From NCBI GenBank assembly GCA_002686995.1, contig NYZC01000365.1:1-32460 (forward strand): a stretch of 32,460 nt of DNA, in the 5' to 3' direction. The position numbers were made by a program, and so were the translations under genes. Below, piece by piece: positions 1-9,790 of this stretch. How positions within the stretch are numbered: position 1 is the stretch's first letter; every line of letters starts with the position of its first letter. Source of the DNA: Phycisphaeraceae bacterium (lineage in GTDB: Bacteria > Planctomycetota > Phycisphaerae > Phycisphaerales > Phycisphaeraceae). The notes under the pieces are model-generated. The model made no database searches. It was not told the origin of the DNA and saw only the letters and a list, made by a program, of their open reading frames with translations.

Positions 1-3000
1 CGAGGGCGAACCAGTTCGTGCCGCCGTCGATCGTGTAGTGCCAGGAGCCGTTGGCGGTGTCGGCGCCGGTGACGGCGATACCCAGCTGGGCGCCGCTGTC
101 TACATCGGTCACGTTGTCGACTTGACCGGCAGGCGAAGCGAAGTCCACCAACGAGGAGATCAGCGTCCCCACCGCGCCAGAAGGCGGTTCGGCGTCTTCG
201 TTCTCGTCAGTGAGGACCGGAGTCCTCGTGTCGTCCAGCGCCGGCGCGTCGTTGGCCGCATTGACCGCAATCGTCGCCGTGATCACCGACCCGCCGAGGC
301 CCGGATCGCTGTTGGAGATCGACGCCTGAATACCGAAGGTCGCGTTGCCGACAAAGTCCATCGTCGGGGTGAACTTCAACCCTGTGTTGCCTTCGGCGAA
401 GGTGATGAAATCTCCCGCCGTGATCGCGGTCGTCCCGTTGCTCTGGAAGAGCGAACCGTTGAGGATATTCGTGATCTTGAAGTGAGTCACCTCCGCGCCA
501 TCGTCGACGTTGCGCGAGATCACCAACCCGCTCGTGCTCTGAGTTTCCTCGTTGGTCGTCGCGCCGGTCACGGCGGGTGTGTCAGCTATCGGGTTGACGG
601 TGATCGACGCCGTCTCCTGCGCGGTGCCGGTGTTACCGTCACTTACTTCGTAGGTAAAGGTATCCAGACCAAAGAAAGCGGGGTCCGGCGTATAGGTGAA
701 GGTGCCATCGGCACGGAGTACCAGATTGCCGTTCGCTGGCCCCATCACCGGGGTTGTGTTCACCTGGAGGGCGTCACCGTCTACGTCCGAGTCGTTGGCA
801 AGCAAGCCACCGGTGGCCGGGGCCAGCTCCTCGCCCCCAAAAGCCACGAAGACGTCTCCCGGCGCGTTCTTCGTGGCCTTGTGCTGAGCCGAAATCCAGT
901 CATCACTCCGCGCCAAATTGGAGATCTGAACCTCGTCGATGTAGCCGGCGAAGTCATAGGTCGGATCCGCATGGGAGATCCCGAGTCGGCTCGTATTGCC
1001 TGCGATCGGCCCAGTGTAGTTGCCGGAGGCGATGGGGTTGCCGTTGAGAAACAGGGTCGCGTCGCCGGTTGCGCTGTCGTAGCTGACCGCCGCGTGTTGC
1101 CAGGCATTGATGGTCAGCAGCCCGTCAGCCGTGTCGTGCACCGCCGTATTGTTCAAGTAGAACGTGAGGTCATTCGACCCATCGCCGAGGCCGAAGTAGT
1201 AGGCCGTCTGATAGCCCCACAGGCCCTTCTCGACAATACGATTGAAGGTCGTTGTGTTCGCGGTCGGCTTCAGCCAGAAAGAGATGGTCATGGATCCAGT
1301 CAGGTTCAGGCTCGGATCGTGGGGTACCTCGATCCAGTCGCCGCTACCACTGAACTGCTGACCCGGCCCGATCTGACCTTCCTGGCCGGTGGCGAGCACA
1401 AAGTCGGTACCATCGTTCGCGTTCGCCGTGGAGTCTTGATAAACCCCGGTGCTGCCTGATCCGGCCTGATCCTCGGCGAGATGCCAGACCCCGACATGAT
1501 TGCTGTCCCAGACGACAGCGGGATTCTGCGCGGCCGGAGCGGAAGCGTTGCCGTAGTACATCCAGATGTAATCAGTATTGGACGCGCCATCGATCTGCGG
1601 GATTCTGACCCAGACGTGGGAGTCTCCGTCTTCGTCCCAGCCCTCGATTTCATAGGCGAGGTGCGTGCCGTCAGCGTCCAGGAAACGCAGATCCTCGCCG
1701 CCATCCTGCGTTTTCGTATAGTCGATGTTCCCGGAGTTCAGCACCACCAGAACCGGGAAATCCGTCAGAGTGCCATGGTCCAGGTTCTCGAAGCTCAGTT
1801 GCTGCCGGGCGGTCCAGTCAGTGTGCCACCAGTCAACGACAAGCGTCTGGTCTTCATCGACCGTGTAGGTGTCAGCGGCTGCCGCCGGTGGATCGTTCTG
1901 CGGATTGACGGTGATCGTCGCCGTGACCACCGAGCCTCCCAGGCCTGGATCACTATTGGAGATCGACGCCTGGATATCGAAGGTCGCACTACCGTTGAAG
2001 TCCATGACCGGCGTGAACCTCAAGCCCGCGTTACCCTCGGCGAACGTGATGAAATCGCCGTTCGTGATCGCGGTAGTCCCATTGTTCTGAAACAGGGAAC
2101 CATTCTGGATATTGGTGATCTTGAAGTGAGTGACCTCGGTGCCGTCGCTGACGTTTCTCGAGATCACGAGACCCGATGTCGTCTGCGTTTCCTCCGTGGT
2201 CGAGGCGCCGGTCACCGACGGAGTGTCGGCTGTCGGAGTGATGGTCACAGTCGTGCTGCCCGTGGCGGCGAGCGCGCCGCCGTCGTCGAAGATCCAGTCA
2301 ATCTGCGCCGAAGCGGGTGGGCCATTGCTGCTGTTGGCATAGGTAATCTGCTGCAGGACGTTGTCGACGTCGGCCGAGAGTGGGATCTCGCCGTTGGCGT
2401 CGGTGAAGGTGACCGCCAGCTCCCCGGGCGTAGTCGTGATGTCGAAGGTGGCGATGACCTGACTGTTCTTGATCAGATTGCCGCCGCTGAGCGTGATGCC
2501 ATTGCCGTCGTTGAACGAGAAGACATCCTCGGCCGACACCCCGCCGTTCCGCGCCAGGTTCAGGCTGGAACCATCGTAGTTTCCCAGGCCGGTGTTGAGG
2601 GCATCGAGTTCAGCATCGCTCGCGTCGACATCGGCATCAAGGACCACCGCTGCGCCGTCCTCGACAAAAGTGGGAGCGCCGTCGAGGGAACTGAAAGTCG
2701 GCGCCGTGTTCGCGAGTGTCAGGTTCAGCACGTAGACCGCGCCGCGATCGGTGCCGCCGTCGTCGTCGTTGTTGGAGCCGACCGCCAGGTCGATGGTGCC
2801 GTCTCCGTTCAGGTCCCCGAGACCGGCCGCCGACGCTCCCCAGCGGTCGTCGATGTCGAGCGCGGCGGCGAGGCCGCCGGTCGTGTCCGAGATCTTCTGC
2901 TCGGACTTGACGGTGCCGTTGCTGTTCAGGAACAGGACATGGATGGCGCCGCGATCGCTGCCGGCGCCCCCGCCGTCGTCGTCGTTGATGGCGCCGACCG

Positions 3001-3363
3001 CGAGGTCCTCGATCCCGTCGCCGTCGACGTCACCGATACCGGCCACCGAACGGCCGATCCGGTCGTCGTCGTCGAGGGTGGCACTCAGACCCCCGACGGT
3101 GCTCGAGATCTTCTGTTCCGACTTGACCGTGCCGTCGGCGTTGAGAAAGAGCACGTGGACGGCGCCGCGATCCGTCCCGCCGTCGTCATCCCGGAACGCG
3201 CCGACCGCCAGATCGTGGATGCCGTCGTCGTCGAGGTCGCCGATACCGGTCACCGCAACACCGAACTCGTCCGTGTCGTCAAGCGTGCCGGTAAGCCCGC
3301 CGACCAGATCGCTGATCTTCTGCTCCGCCTTCACCGTGCCGTCGGCGTTGAGGAGCAAGACGG
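1..3363 (-). CDS. C-terminal part of giant multidomain surface protein (frameshifted, runs off left edge)
   Basis: This open minus frame has no start of its own. It continues the gene starting at 9413 after a +1 shift near 3362, and stays open to base 1, so the C-terminus is outside the window. In order it encodes the last three and a half FG-GAP repeats (3363 to about 2710), a cadherin-like segment (about 2700-2230), a ~105-aa domain (about 2222-1904), a DUF2341-type domain (about 1850-1490), a LamG/concanavalin A-like domain (about 1480-890), a cadherin-like segment with LLANDSDVDGD (about 885-600), a second copy of the ~105-aa domain (about 575-262), and the start of another. DUF2341 followed by LamG is a familiar pairing in secreted bacterial proteins. 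LamG domains commonly bind glycans, so a role in adhesion or matrix binding is inferred. Whether the frameshift is real or a sequencing error cannot be decided here. Confidence 0.8.
262..575 (-). repeat. ~105-aa domain, copy 2 of an internal duplication
   Basis: This segment and the one at about 1904-2222 encode closely similar domains, with shared stretches such as EETQ-x-TSGLVISRNV, VTHFKITNI and SISNSDPGLGGSV. By eye the two are roughly 80 percent identical in DNA, although a DUF2341-LamG block separates them. They look like cadherin-like or Ig-like extracellular modules duplicated within the gene. Confidence 0.75.
1904..2222 (-). repeat. ~105-aa domain, copy 1 of an internal duplication
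   Basis: This is the partner of the segment at 262-575, nearer the N-terminus. It encodes the same TSGLVISRNV and FKITNI core and ends just before the DUF2341-type domain. The high DNA similarity suggests fairly recent duplication or gene conversion. Confidence 0.75.
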
Positions 3364-3960
3364 TAGACGGCGCCGCGGTCCGTCCCGCCGTCGTCGTCGA
3401 AGTGGGCGCCGACCGCGAGGTCCGGGATCCCGTCACCGTCCAGGTCACCGAGTCCGGCCACCGCCTCGCCCAGCTGGTCCTCGTCGTCGAGGGTGGCGGT
3501 GAATCCGCCGGCCGTGTCCGAGATCTTCTGCTCCGCCCTGACGGTGCCGTCGGCGTTGAGAAACAGGATGTGAACGGCACCGCGGTTGGTCCCGCCGTCG
3601 TCGTCGCGAATGGCGCCGACCGCCAGATCGTGGATGCCGTCGCCGTCCAGGTCGCCGAGCCCGGTCACCGAGCGACCGAACCAGTCGCCGTCGTCGAGTG
3701 CGGCGGTCAGGCCACCGGTCGTGCTGCTGATCTTCTGCTCGGACTTGACCGTTCCGTCGGCGTTCAGAAATAGAATGTGAAGCGCGCCTCGATTGCTGCC
3801 ACCGTCGTCGTCGTGCGCGCCGACCGCGATATCGACGACCCCATCCCCGTCGAGGTCGCCCAGGGGTGCGATCGATCGGCCGAACTGATCGTCGTCGTCG
3901 AGGACGGCCGACAGGCCACCTGCGGTGTTGGAAATCTTCTGTTCACCGTCCACGGTGCCG
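2710..3960 (-). repeat. Six tandem FG-GAP (integrin-type propeller) coding repeats, ~207 bp unit
   Basis: The EQKIS-coding segment recurs at 2891, 3107, 3314, 3522, 3729 and 3933 on the plus coordinate. Spacings are 216, 207, 208, 207 and 204 bases. Each unit encodes EQKIS, GGL, LDD, a GDLDGDG calcium loop, DLAVGA and GAVHVLFLNADGTV. Only the 208-base interval is not a multiple of three, which places the frameshift. Six units can be seen, against the seven usual for an integrin-alpha propeller. Confidence 0.9.
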
Positions 3961-6900
3961 TCCGATGCGCCGGTCGGATCATCGAGATAGTCCGGCTGAC
4001 CGTCGCGATCACTGTCGAGCGCGTCGCGCGGGTCGCCGTCGCCGTTCGGGTCGGCGTCCTCGCTGGCGGTGGCGGTACCGTCCCCGTCGTCGTCGGCGTC
4101 GAGGTAGTTCACCAGGCCGTCGCCGTCGGTGTTCGGCCCCGGGTTGGTGGACGGATCGTTGTCGAGGTCGGTGTTGGCGTCCTCCTCCAGGTCACAAAGC
4201 CCGTCGCCGTCGGAGTCGGCGCAGGCTGCCATGTTCACGTAGTCGACGGCCACGTAGACTTGCGTGGTCAACGCGCCGTAACCGGCGGAATCCGTGCGCA
4301 GATCGAGCCCGGCCTGGAGCGCGTCGATGTCCGACCATGTCCAGGGAGCAGCGGTGTCCGGGTTGGTCGTCCATTCGTGCGAATAGGTCGTGAAGGCCGC
4401 GTTCGAGGTGCTTGACTCGGCGCCCGTGTAAACAGTGCCGCCCGTCTTGATCACCGGCCGCGCATAGGTGGTTCCGGGCGCCTGCGACACCGCGACGGTG
4501 CTCGGCGTCAATCCGTTCGCCACGTCGAACTCGTGGGAGTCGATCACCGTGTCGTCGATCTGGCCATTCGAGGCGATCGACACGGTCTTGAGAAAACCGT
4601 CAGAATCGGCGCCTTCGTAGCTGATGGCGTAGAGGTCGCCACTCATGGCGATGATCCGGGGGGTGCTGCCGTTGGTCGCGTCGAATACCAGGGTGTCGAG
4701 CGCCGCATCAGTGATGTCGCCGTCGGCCGCGATCGCCATGGTCCTCAGGTAACCATGACCCGACGTGCCGGTGTAGGCGATGGCGAAGACGGTGTCCGAG
4801 ACCTTGACGATCTCCGGATCGAGAATCGCGGCGCCGTCGAATTCGGCGCGATCGACGACGGTGTTGGTGATCTGCCCGTTGGCGGCGATCTGCACGGTCG
4901 CCAGATCGCCGTCTTGAAAGAGCCCCTGATACGCGATGACGTAAACGTCCCCCGAGACGTGAATGATACTGGGTGCCTCCCCCGTCGAGGTGTCGAACTC
5001 CAGCGTATCGACGGTCGAGTCGGTGATCAGGCCGTTGGTGGCGATCTCGACGGTTCTGAGGTAGCCGTCGGCATCCACGCCGGAATAGGCGACGGCGTAG
5101 ATGTCACCCGAGACGTGCGTGATGTCGGGTGTCACGGTCGTGTTCGTGTCGAACTCGAGGGTGTCGACGACGCTGTTGGTGATGGCGCCTGCGGAGGTGA
5201 TCTCGACCGTCTTCAGGAAGCCGTCGCCGTTCTTGCCCATGTAGACGATGGCGTAGAAATCGCCCGAAACATGAAGAAGCGATGGCGTCGCGCCATCGAA
5301 AGTGTCGAACTCCAGCGTGTCGACAACCGGGTCGGTGATCTGGCCGTTGGCGGCGATCTCGACGGTCTGCAGGAAACCGTCGGCACGGTCTCCGGCATAG
5401 GCGATGGCGTAGATGGTGTCGGACACTCGGGCGATCACCGGCGTGGTCGCTTCCACCGCGTCGAACCAGAGGGAGTCGATTTCCGCGTTGATCTGACCGT
5501 CGCCGGCCACGGACACGGTCTTGACGATGCCGACGTCGGTCGTGCTCTCGTATGCGATGGCGTAAACCGTCGCGTCCGGCACGCTGGCGACCTCGACGTA
5601 GACCGTCACGCTGTCGATGGTGCCGGTGCCGACGCCCGAGTCCGTCAGACCGTACAGGTCCTGCTGGTAACTCGTGGACGCGGTGTTGACGCTGGTCGCC
5701 AGGTTGTCGGCGCTGGTGTCGTCGACCTTGTCCCAATGGGCGCCGGAACCGGGCGTCTGGCTGTCGATTCCCGTCGCGTCGCCGGGACTTTCCGGCCGCA
5801 GGAACTCGACGCTCGGGGCGAGGTCGATCGTCGTGGTGATCGGTCCGCTGTTGCCACCGTCGCCGTCCGTCATCACGAACCGGAGTCCTTTCGCCGTCGC
5901 GACGGGGGCCGCGGTCAGGTTCGTGAACTCGATACTGCGGACGAGCGCCTGGCCTGCGGCCTGATCGGCGTCGGCGTCGAGGGTGACGACGAGGGGTGTG
6001 GCACCGTCGGTGCCGCCGGCGAACGTCGCAATCTGCGTCCCTTCGTAGCTCACGTTGCTGCCGGAGACACCGATCTCGCCCGACCCGGTTCCCTGATCGC
6101 GTATCGTCAGTCGGTCGTCCGTCGAGCCGTTCGAGGTGAAATCCACCGTCAACACGCCGCCGTCGAAATCGAGGGAGTCGGGATCGGTCACCGTGGCGGC
6201 GCCGTCAATGACGACCGCGCCGTCGCCTTCGATGTAGCTCAGAGTTCCTCCCGGCAGCGTGATCACCGGTTGCGCGTGCGGCGCCAGGATCGCCGTCGCG
6301 TCGAACGCCGCGTAGTGGTACGTCTCCGACGCGACGTTGACGGTGATGTCGTCACCCACCTCGAAGCCTGCCGGCAGGAACTGCTGGATGCCGTTGGCGT
6401 AGGCGGCGGAGTTGTCGATCGAAAGGGTGTTGTCACCGGTGAGCGAGGCCGGGCGGTGCACCGTGTCCGCGCCCAGCGCGTGACGCACGAGCACGTAGTC
6501 CGCCTCGAATCCGGGATCGTTGATCGCGCGGCCGTCACCATCGTTGCCCGTGTACGTACCGAAGTCGGTGGATCCGGCGATTTCCTTCCAGGCGACGTAG
6601 TAGTACTCCTGCCCTGACTGATTCACGCGAGCGTCGGTTCCGACCTGGAACCCGTCGGCATTGAAGGATTGGATGAGATCCGCCGGTTCGCCGGCCGCGC
6701 CAAGCTCGAAGCTGGCGTCGCCGACCTGGCCCTGGAAGCGCTGCACGGATTCCTGAGTGCCGCCGCCCATGATGATCATGTAGTCGGGCTGGAGACCGAG
6801 GCCGACGATGTTGCGGTCGTCGCCGGGGGCGCCGCTGTAGGTGTCGACCACCATCTCTCCAGGCCCCGCCTTGAAGGCCGTCCAGTAGTACGTTTCACCA

Positions 6901-9413
6901 TTTGCATTGACGCGCGAATCCGATCCGAGCGTGAACCCGTCGGCGTCCAGCGACTCGATGCCGTTGGCGAAGAGCGCTACGCCGCCGACCAGCTGCTTCG
7001 TCGCATCCCCGGGCATCGCCGAGGTGCGCGCCACGGTCTCGTAGAGCGCGGACGCGCCCTTGATGATCACGAAGTCGGGTTGGAAACCGAGCCCCGTGAT
7101 GCCGCGTCCGTCCGCGGCGTCACCGTCATACGTCCCGGTGACCATGTTCATCGTTGGCGTGGCGGCACCGGCGATTCTCGCGATGAAGCTGTCGGCGTCG
7201 CCGTTGGCGTCGGTGTCGAACGTGCCGACGGTCGCGGGGAAGTCGGTTGAATCCGTCGTGCCCGTCACGTAGATGCTGCCGTCGCCGCCCAGTGCGATCG
7301 CGTAGGCGATCTCGCTGTCGCCACCGCCGAGGTAAGTGGAGAACTCGAGGTCCGCCGCCCCGGCGCCCGCCGGGTTCAGAACGGAGATGATCGCGTCGCC
7401 GTTGCCGCCGTAGGTGCCCTGCGTTGCACTGACCGTGGGATAGTTGCCGGATGTCGTCCGCCCGCTGACGATGATCCTGCCGGCCGGATCGACGGCCACG
7501 TCATAGGGCGTCTCGTCGCCGCTCCCGCCGAGGTAAGAGAGGTACAGCAGATCGCCGGCGCCCCCGCCTGCCGGATTCAGCCTGCCGACCCACGTGTCAA
7601 AGGTGCCGCCCGCGTGACTCGAGGCATAGGCACCGGGTGTCGTGGGCAGATCATTCGCGAACGTGTCGCCGAAAACGTGCATGACCCCGGAATCATCCAC
7701 GGCGATCGCGTCGACGCTCTCCGAGCTCGAGCCGGTGCCGTGGAAGTAGGTTCCGTATAAAAGGCCGCCCGCACCGGCGGTGTCCGGATCCAGCTTGAAG
7801 ATCATTCCGTCGCTGGTCAGGTTCGATCCGTCCCATGTCTGCTGGTACGCGCCAGCGGTCGTCGGACTGTCGGACGCAGTCGTCGATCCGGTCAGGTAGA
7901 TATTCCCGTTCCCGTCGACGGTAATCCCGGTGGCCTGGTCGAAGCCGCTGCCGTCCGTCCCGCCCGCGTAGGTGGCATAGACAAGGCTGCCGCCCCCCGA
8001 AATGGAAGGATCAATCTTCGCCGCGTAGAGGTCTCGGGCCCCGGTCAGCGTGCTGTCGAAGGCGCCGACCGTGGGCAGGTCACTTGAAGCCGTCTGGCCG
8101 CTCAGGTGGATGGCGCCGGCACTGTCCAGGGCGATCCCCGAGAAGACGACGCCGTCAGAGCTCGAACCGCCGTAGTAGCTGCTGTAGTCGATCGAGCTGC
8201 CATCCGCGCTCAGCCTGGCCGCGAACGCGTCCGTACCACCGTTATGCGTGGTGTCGTAGGCGTCGACGGTCGGAAAGTCGGTCGACGATGTGCTTCCGAC
8301 GACGTGCGGCTGACCGGAGGCGTCGACCGCGATGCCGCGTCCCGAATCCGTATCGGTGCCACCGAAATAGGTGCTGTAGGCCATGTACGCGCCACCGGCC
8401 GTCAGCTTGGTGACGAAAACGTCCGAGTCCGTCGTCGACTTGGTGAATCCCGGGAAATCGATCGAGCTCGTGGAGCCGGTGACGAATACGGAACCGTCTG
8501 CGCCGACCGCGACGTCGTACGCCCTGTCGGCCCCCGTGCCGCCGAGGTATGTCGCGTAATCCAGGACCGGATCGATCACCAGGGGCCTGGTCGGATCGTA
8601 GTCACCCAGCTCGAATCCGAACGATCCGTCGTCTGCGAGAACGTAGCGGCTCTCGACCGTCTCGCGGCCTGATGCGCCGCGCTGGTAGCTGAAGGGCGCG
8701 CGGAATCGAATCGCGTCGACGTCGTCGCCGATCGCGACGAGCAGATCGCCACTGTCGTCGATCTCGACGGATCGCGCGCCGTCCATCCCGATCGCGATTG
8801 TTCCGGGGTCCGCTCCGGCGCCGACCACGAAGTCGTATTCGAACCTTCGCTGATTACCGTAGTAGCGAACGTCGATGCCGGGGTAGACGTCGTCGTATTG
8901 CACGGCACGGTAGTTTTCGACGCCGGTAATCCAGCCTTCGGGATCGTTGCCGATCAGATAATTGCTGACACCGGGGAGCCGTTCATCGCCGTCCCCGGCC
9001 GATGGAATGTCGCCGCCAACCAGGTCGAGTCGTACGATATGTTCGTCGAGCGCGATGATGGCGTCGGCGTCGCTGAGAAGAATCGTGTACCCATCTCCAC
9101 GCGCGACGAAATCGACAGTGTCATTCGTCTGTCCGCGGTTCGCCTCGAAGGCGAGAGGCGTCGAGACGATTGCGATCGACTCGGCGGTCGCTTCCGACAA
9201 TATCGATGGCGCCGTCGTCGCGTCGACCTCTCCCGGTTGAGAAAGATCGGCGTTCATCACTGGAGAATGTGCGCTCAGCAGCACGCGCGGCTCGAGCGGA
9301 TCCAGGACCATCGGGGCGCGCGGCGCGCAGCGACGTCTGCGACGCTTACGCCGGTCTCGCGTGGCGCGGCAGTACCGCAGCCATCTCCCGATCGCGTTCG
9401 GCCTGGAACTCAT
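3279..9413 (-). CDS. N-terminal part of giant LEPR-motif surface protein with SBBP, YAIAY and FG-GAP repeats
   Basis: Start chosen at ATG 9413, with GGGAGG about 14 nt upstream; a GTG at 9455 in the same frame lacks a clear ribosome binding site. An Arg-rich N-terminus is followed by LEPRVLLSA at residues 40-48, the planctomycete LEPR-XLL motif near the N-terminus of many exported proteins. Next come a DUF7948-like domain (about 80-285, containing FEANRGQ), seven SBBP beta-propeller blades (about 287-749, each with a Y-x-x-Y-x-G-G core), three ~90-aa repeats ending in ETYYW or EYYYVAW (about 755-1048), a cadherin-like domain, seven 52-aa repeats (about 1276-1640), DxDxDG-rich thrombospondin-3-like loops (about 1728-1818), then FG-GAP repeats with DLDGDGxxDLAVGA. 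Near base 3362 the frame is lost and the last ~28 residues before the stop at 3279 are out of frame. The repeats suggest a calcium-stabilised extracellular protein; its ligand is unknown. Confidence 0.85.
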   Translation of the reverse strand: MSSRPNAIGRWLRYCRATRDRRKRRRRRCAPRAPMVLDPLEPRVLLSAHSPVMNADLSQPGEVDATTAPSILSEATAESIAIVSTPLAFEANRGQTNDTVDFVARGDGYTILLSDADAIIALDEHIVRLDLVGGDIPSAGDGDERLPGVSNYLIGNDPEGWITGVENYRAVQYDDVYPGIDVRYYGNQRRFEYDFVVGAGADPGTIAIGMDGARSVEIDDSGDLLVAIGDDVDAIRFRAPFSYQRGASGRETVESRYVLADDGSFGFELGDYDPTRPLVIDPVLDYATYLGGTGADRAYDVAVGADGSVFVTGSTSSIDFPGFTKSTTDSDVFVTKLTAGGAYMAYSTYFGGTDTDSGRGIAVDASGQPHVVGSTSSTDFPTVDAYDTTHNGGTDAFAARLSADGSSIDYSSYYGGSSSDGVVFSGIALDSAGAIHLSGQTASSDLPTVGAFDSTLTGARDLYAAKIDPSISGGGSLVYATYAGGTDGSGFDQATGITVDGNGNIYLTGSTTASDSPTTAGAYQQTWDGSNLTSDGMIFKLDPDTAGAGGLLYGTYFHGTGSSSESVDAIAVDDSGVMHVFGDTFANDLPTTPGAYASSHAGGTFDTWVGRLNPAGGGAGDLLYLSYLGGSGDETPYDVAVDPAGRIIVSGRTTSGNYPTVSATQGTYGGNGDAIISVLNPAGAGAADLEFSTYLGGGDSEIAYAIALGGDGSIYVTGTTDSTDFPATVGTFDTDANGDADSFIARIAGAATPTMNMVTGTYDGDAADGRGITGLGFQPDFVIIKGASALYETVARTSAMPGDATKQLVGGVALFANGIESLDADGFTLGSDSRVNANGETYYWTAFKAGPGEMVVDTYSGAPGDDRNIVGLGLQPDYMIIMGGGTQESVQRFQGQVGDASFELGAAGEPADLIQSFNADGFQVGTDARVNQSGQEYYYVAWKEIAGSTDFGTYTGNDGDGRAINDPGFEADYVLVRHALGADTVHRPASLTGDNTLSIDNSAAYANGIQQFLPAGFEVGDDITVNVASETYHYAAFDATAILAPHAQPVITLPGGTLSYIEGDGAVVIDGAATVTDPDSLDFDGGVLTVDFTSNGSTDDRLTIRDQGTGSGEIGVSGSNVSYEGTQIATFAGGTDGATPLVVTLDADADQAAGQALVRSIEFTNLTAAPVATAKGLRFVMTDGDGGNSGPITTTIDLAPSVEFLRPESPGDATGIDSQTPGSGAHWDKVDDTSADNLATSVNTASTSYQQDLYGLTDSGVGTGTIDSVTVYVEVASVPDATVYAIAYESTTDVGIVKTVSVAGDGQINAEIDSLWFDAVEATTPVIARVSDTIYAIAYAGDRADGFLQTVEIAANGQITDPVVDTLEFDTFDGATPSLLHVSGDFYAIVYMGKNGDGFLKTVEITSAGAITNSVVDTLEFDTNTTVTPDITHVSGDIYAVAYSGVDADGYLRTVEIATNGLITDSTVDTLEFDTSTGEAPSIIHVSGDVYVIAYQGLFQDGDLATVQIAANGQITNTVVDRAEFDGAAILDPEIVKVSDTVFAIAYTGTSGHGYLRTMAIAADGDITDAALDTLVFDATNGSTPRIIAMSGDLYAISYEGADSDGFLKTVSIASNGQIDDTVIDSHEFDVANGLTPSTVAVSQAPGTTYARPVIKTGGTVYTGAESSTSNAAFTTYSHEWTTNPDTAAPWTWSDIDALQAGLDLRTDSAGYGALTTQVYVAVDYVNMAACADSDGDGLCDLEEDANTDLDNDPSTNPGPNTDGDGLVNYLDADDDGDGTATASEDADPNGDGDPRDALDSDRDGQPDYLDDPTGASDGTVDGEQKISNTAGGLSAVLDDDDQFGRSIAPLGDLDGDGVVDIAVGAHDDDGGSNRGALHILFLNADGTVKSEQKISSTTGGLTAALDDGDWFGRSVTGLGDLDGDGIHDLAVGAIRDDDGGTNRGAVHILFLNADGTVRAEQKISDTAGGFTATLDDEDQLGEAVAGLGDLDGDGIPDLAVGAHFDDDGGTDRGAVYRLAPQRRRHGEGGAEDQRSGRRAYRHA
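4495..5585 (-). repeat. Seven tandem 52-aa YAIAY repeats (probable beta-propeller)
   Basis: Seven consecutive units of about 156 bp encode a pattern of D-x-YAIAY-x-G, DGFLKTVEI, NGQIT, VVDTLEFD and TP-x-x-x-HVSG. The units vary by substitution but keep their length. Seven copies of a ~50-aa beta-rich unit fit one closed seven-bladed propeller. I do not recognise this repeat as a named family; the fold is inferred from copy number and the strand-like hydrophobic pattern. Confidence 0.75.
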
Positions 9414-9612
9414 GTCCCCCGGAAGGTCCTCCCGTACTACGTCTGCCCCGGGCACGCACCCGTGGCGCTCGATGCTCCAATAAGGTCAACATCGGGATTC
9501 GGATCGCGCCGATTGACGCGGGTCGCAGGGATCTGCGGAAAGTGCGGAAGGGATGGGTTATCGGGATCAGGGATCGGGGCCTGCGGGTGATCCGCGATCC
9601 GGCGTTGGCGTG

Positions 9613-9637
9613 CGAGTGACGGATCGTCCGTCACTCG
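9613..9637. other. Perfect hairpin in divergent region
   Basis: CGAGTGACGGA (9613-9623), loop TCG, and TCCGTCACTCG (9627-9637) form an 11-bp perfect stem. Both neighbouring genes point away from it and no T-run follows, so it is not a normal terminator for either. It could be an operator or part of a repeat element. Confidence 0.7.
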
Positions 9638-9653
9638 ATCGTCATGCCATTCG

Positions 9654-9790
9654 ACCCGCGGGCTTACGCCGCGCGGTACGCCGGCGCGGACGCGGCCTGC
9701 GTACCGTGGGTGTCAGCCGGCGTCAGCCGGCGTCAGCCCACGGGGCTGACGTGCAGCATTCCCCTGCCGGATGCGTCGTCGAATCGCGGC
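9654..9790 (+). repeat. Intergenic repeat, left copy (inverted relative to 13024-13165)
   Basis: It starts with ACCCGCGGGCTTACGCCGCG, passes through GCGTACCGTGGG and GTCAGCCCACGGG, and ends near TGCCGGATGC. The same blocks occur in the same order on the minus strand at 13024-13165. Internally GTCAGCCGGC repeats in tandem at 9712-9731, and CCGTGGG pairs with CCCACGG to form a hairpin. The complex palindromic make-up and intergenic position suggest a genome-wide REP- or MITE-like family, but only these two copies are visible here. Confidence 0.8.

Noticed and set aside
2710..3960. CRISPR-like array of regularly spaced repeats
   Set aside because: The 207-bp units are fully coding FG-GAP repeats with in-frame substitutions, not short identical repeats with unique spacers.
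38..6617. Long plus-strand open frames (38-1459, 1481-3502, 4533-6617) opposite the giant surface gene
   Set aside because: They are antisense to strongly repeated, recognisable domains; their Arg/Val/Asp-rich translations match no family and arise from GC-rich codons lacking stops on the other strand.
9414..9455. Upstream GTG start at 9455 for the surface protein
   Set aside because: There is no ribosome site near it and the added 14 residues are not signal-like; ATG 9413 is followed directly by the Arg-rich leader and LEPR motif.
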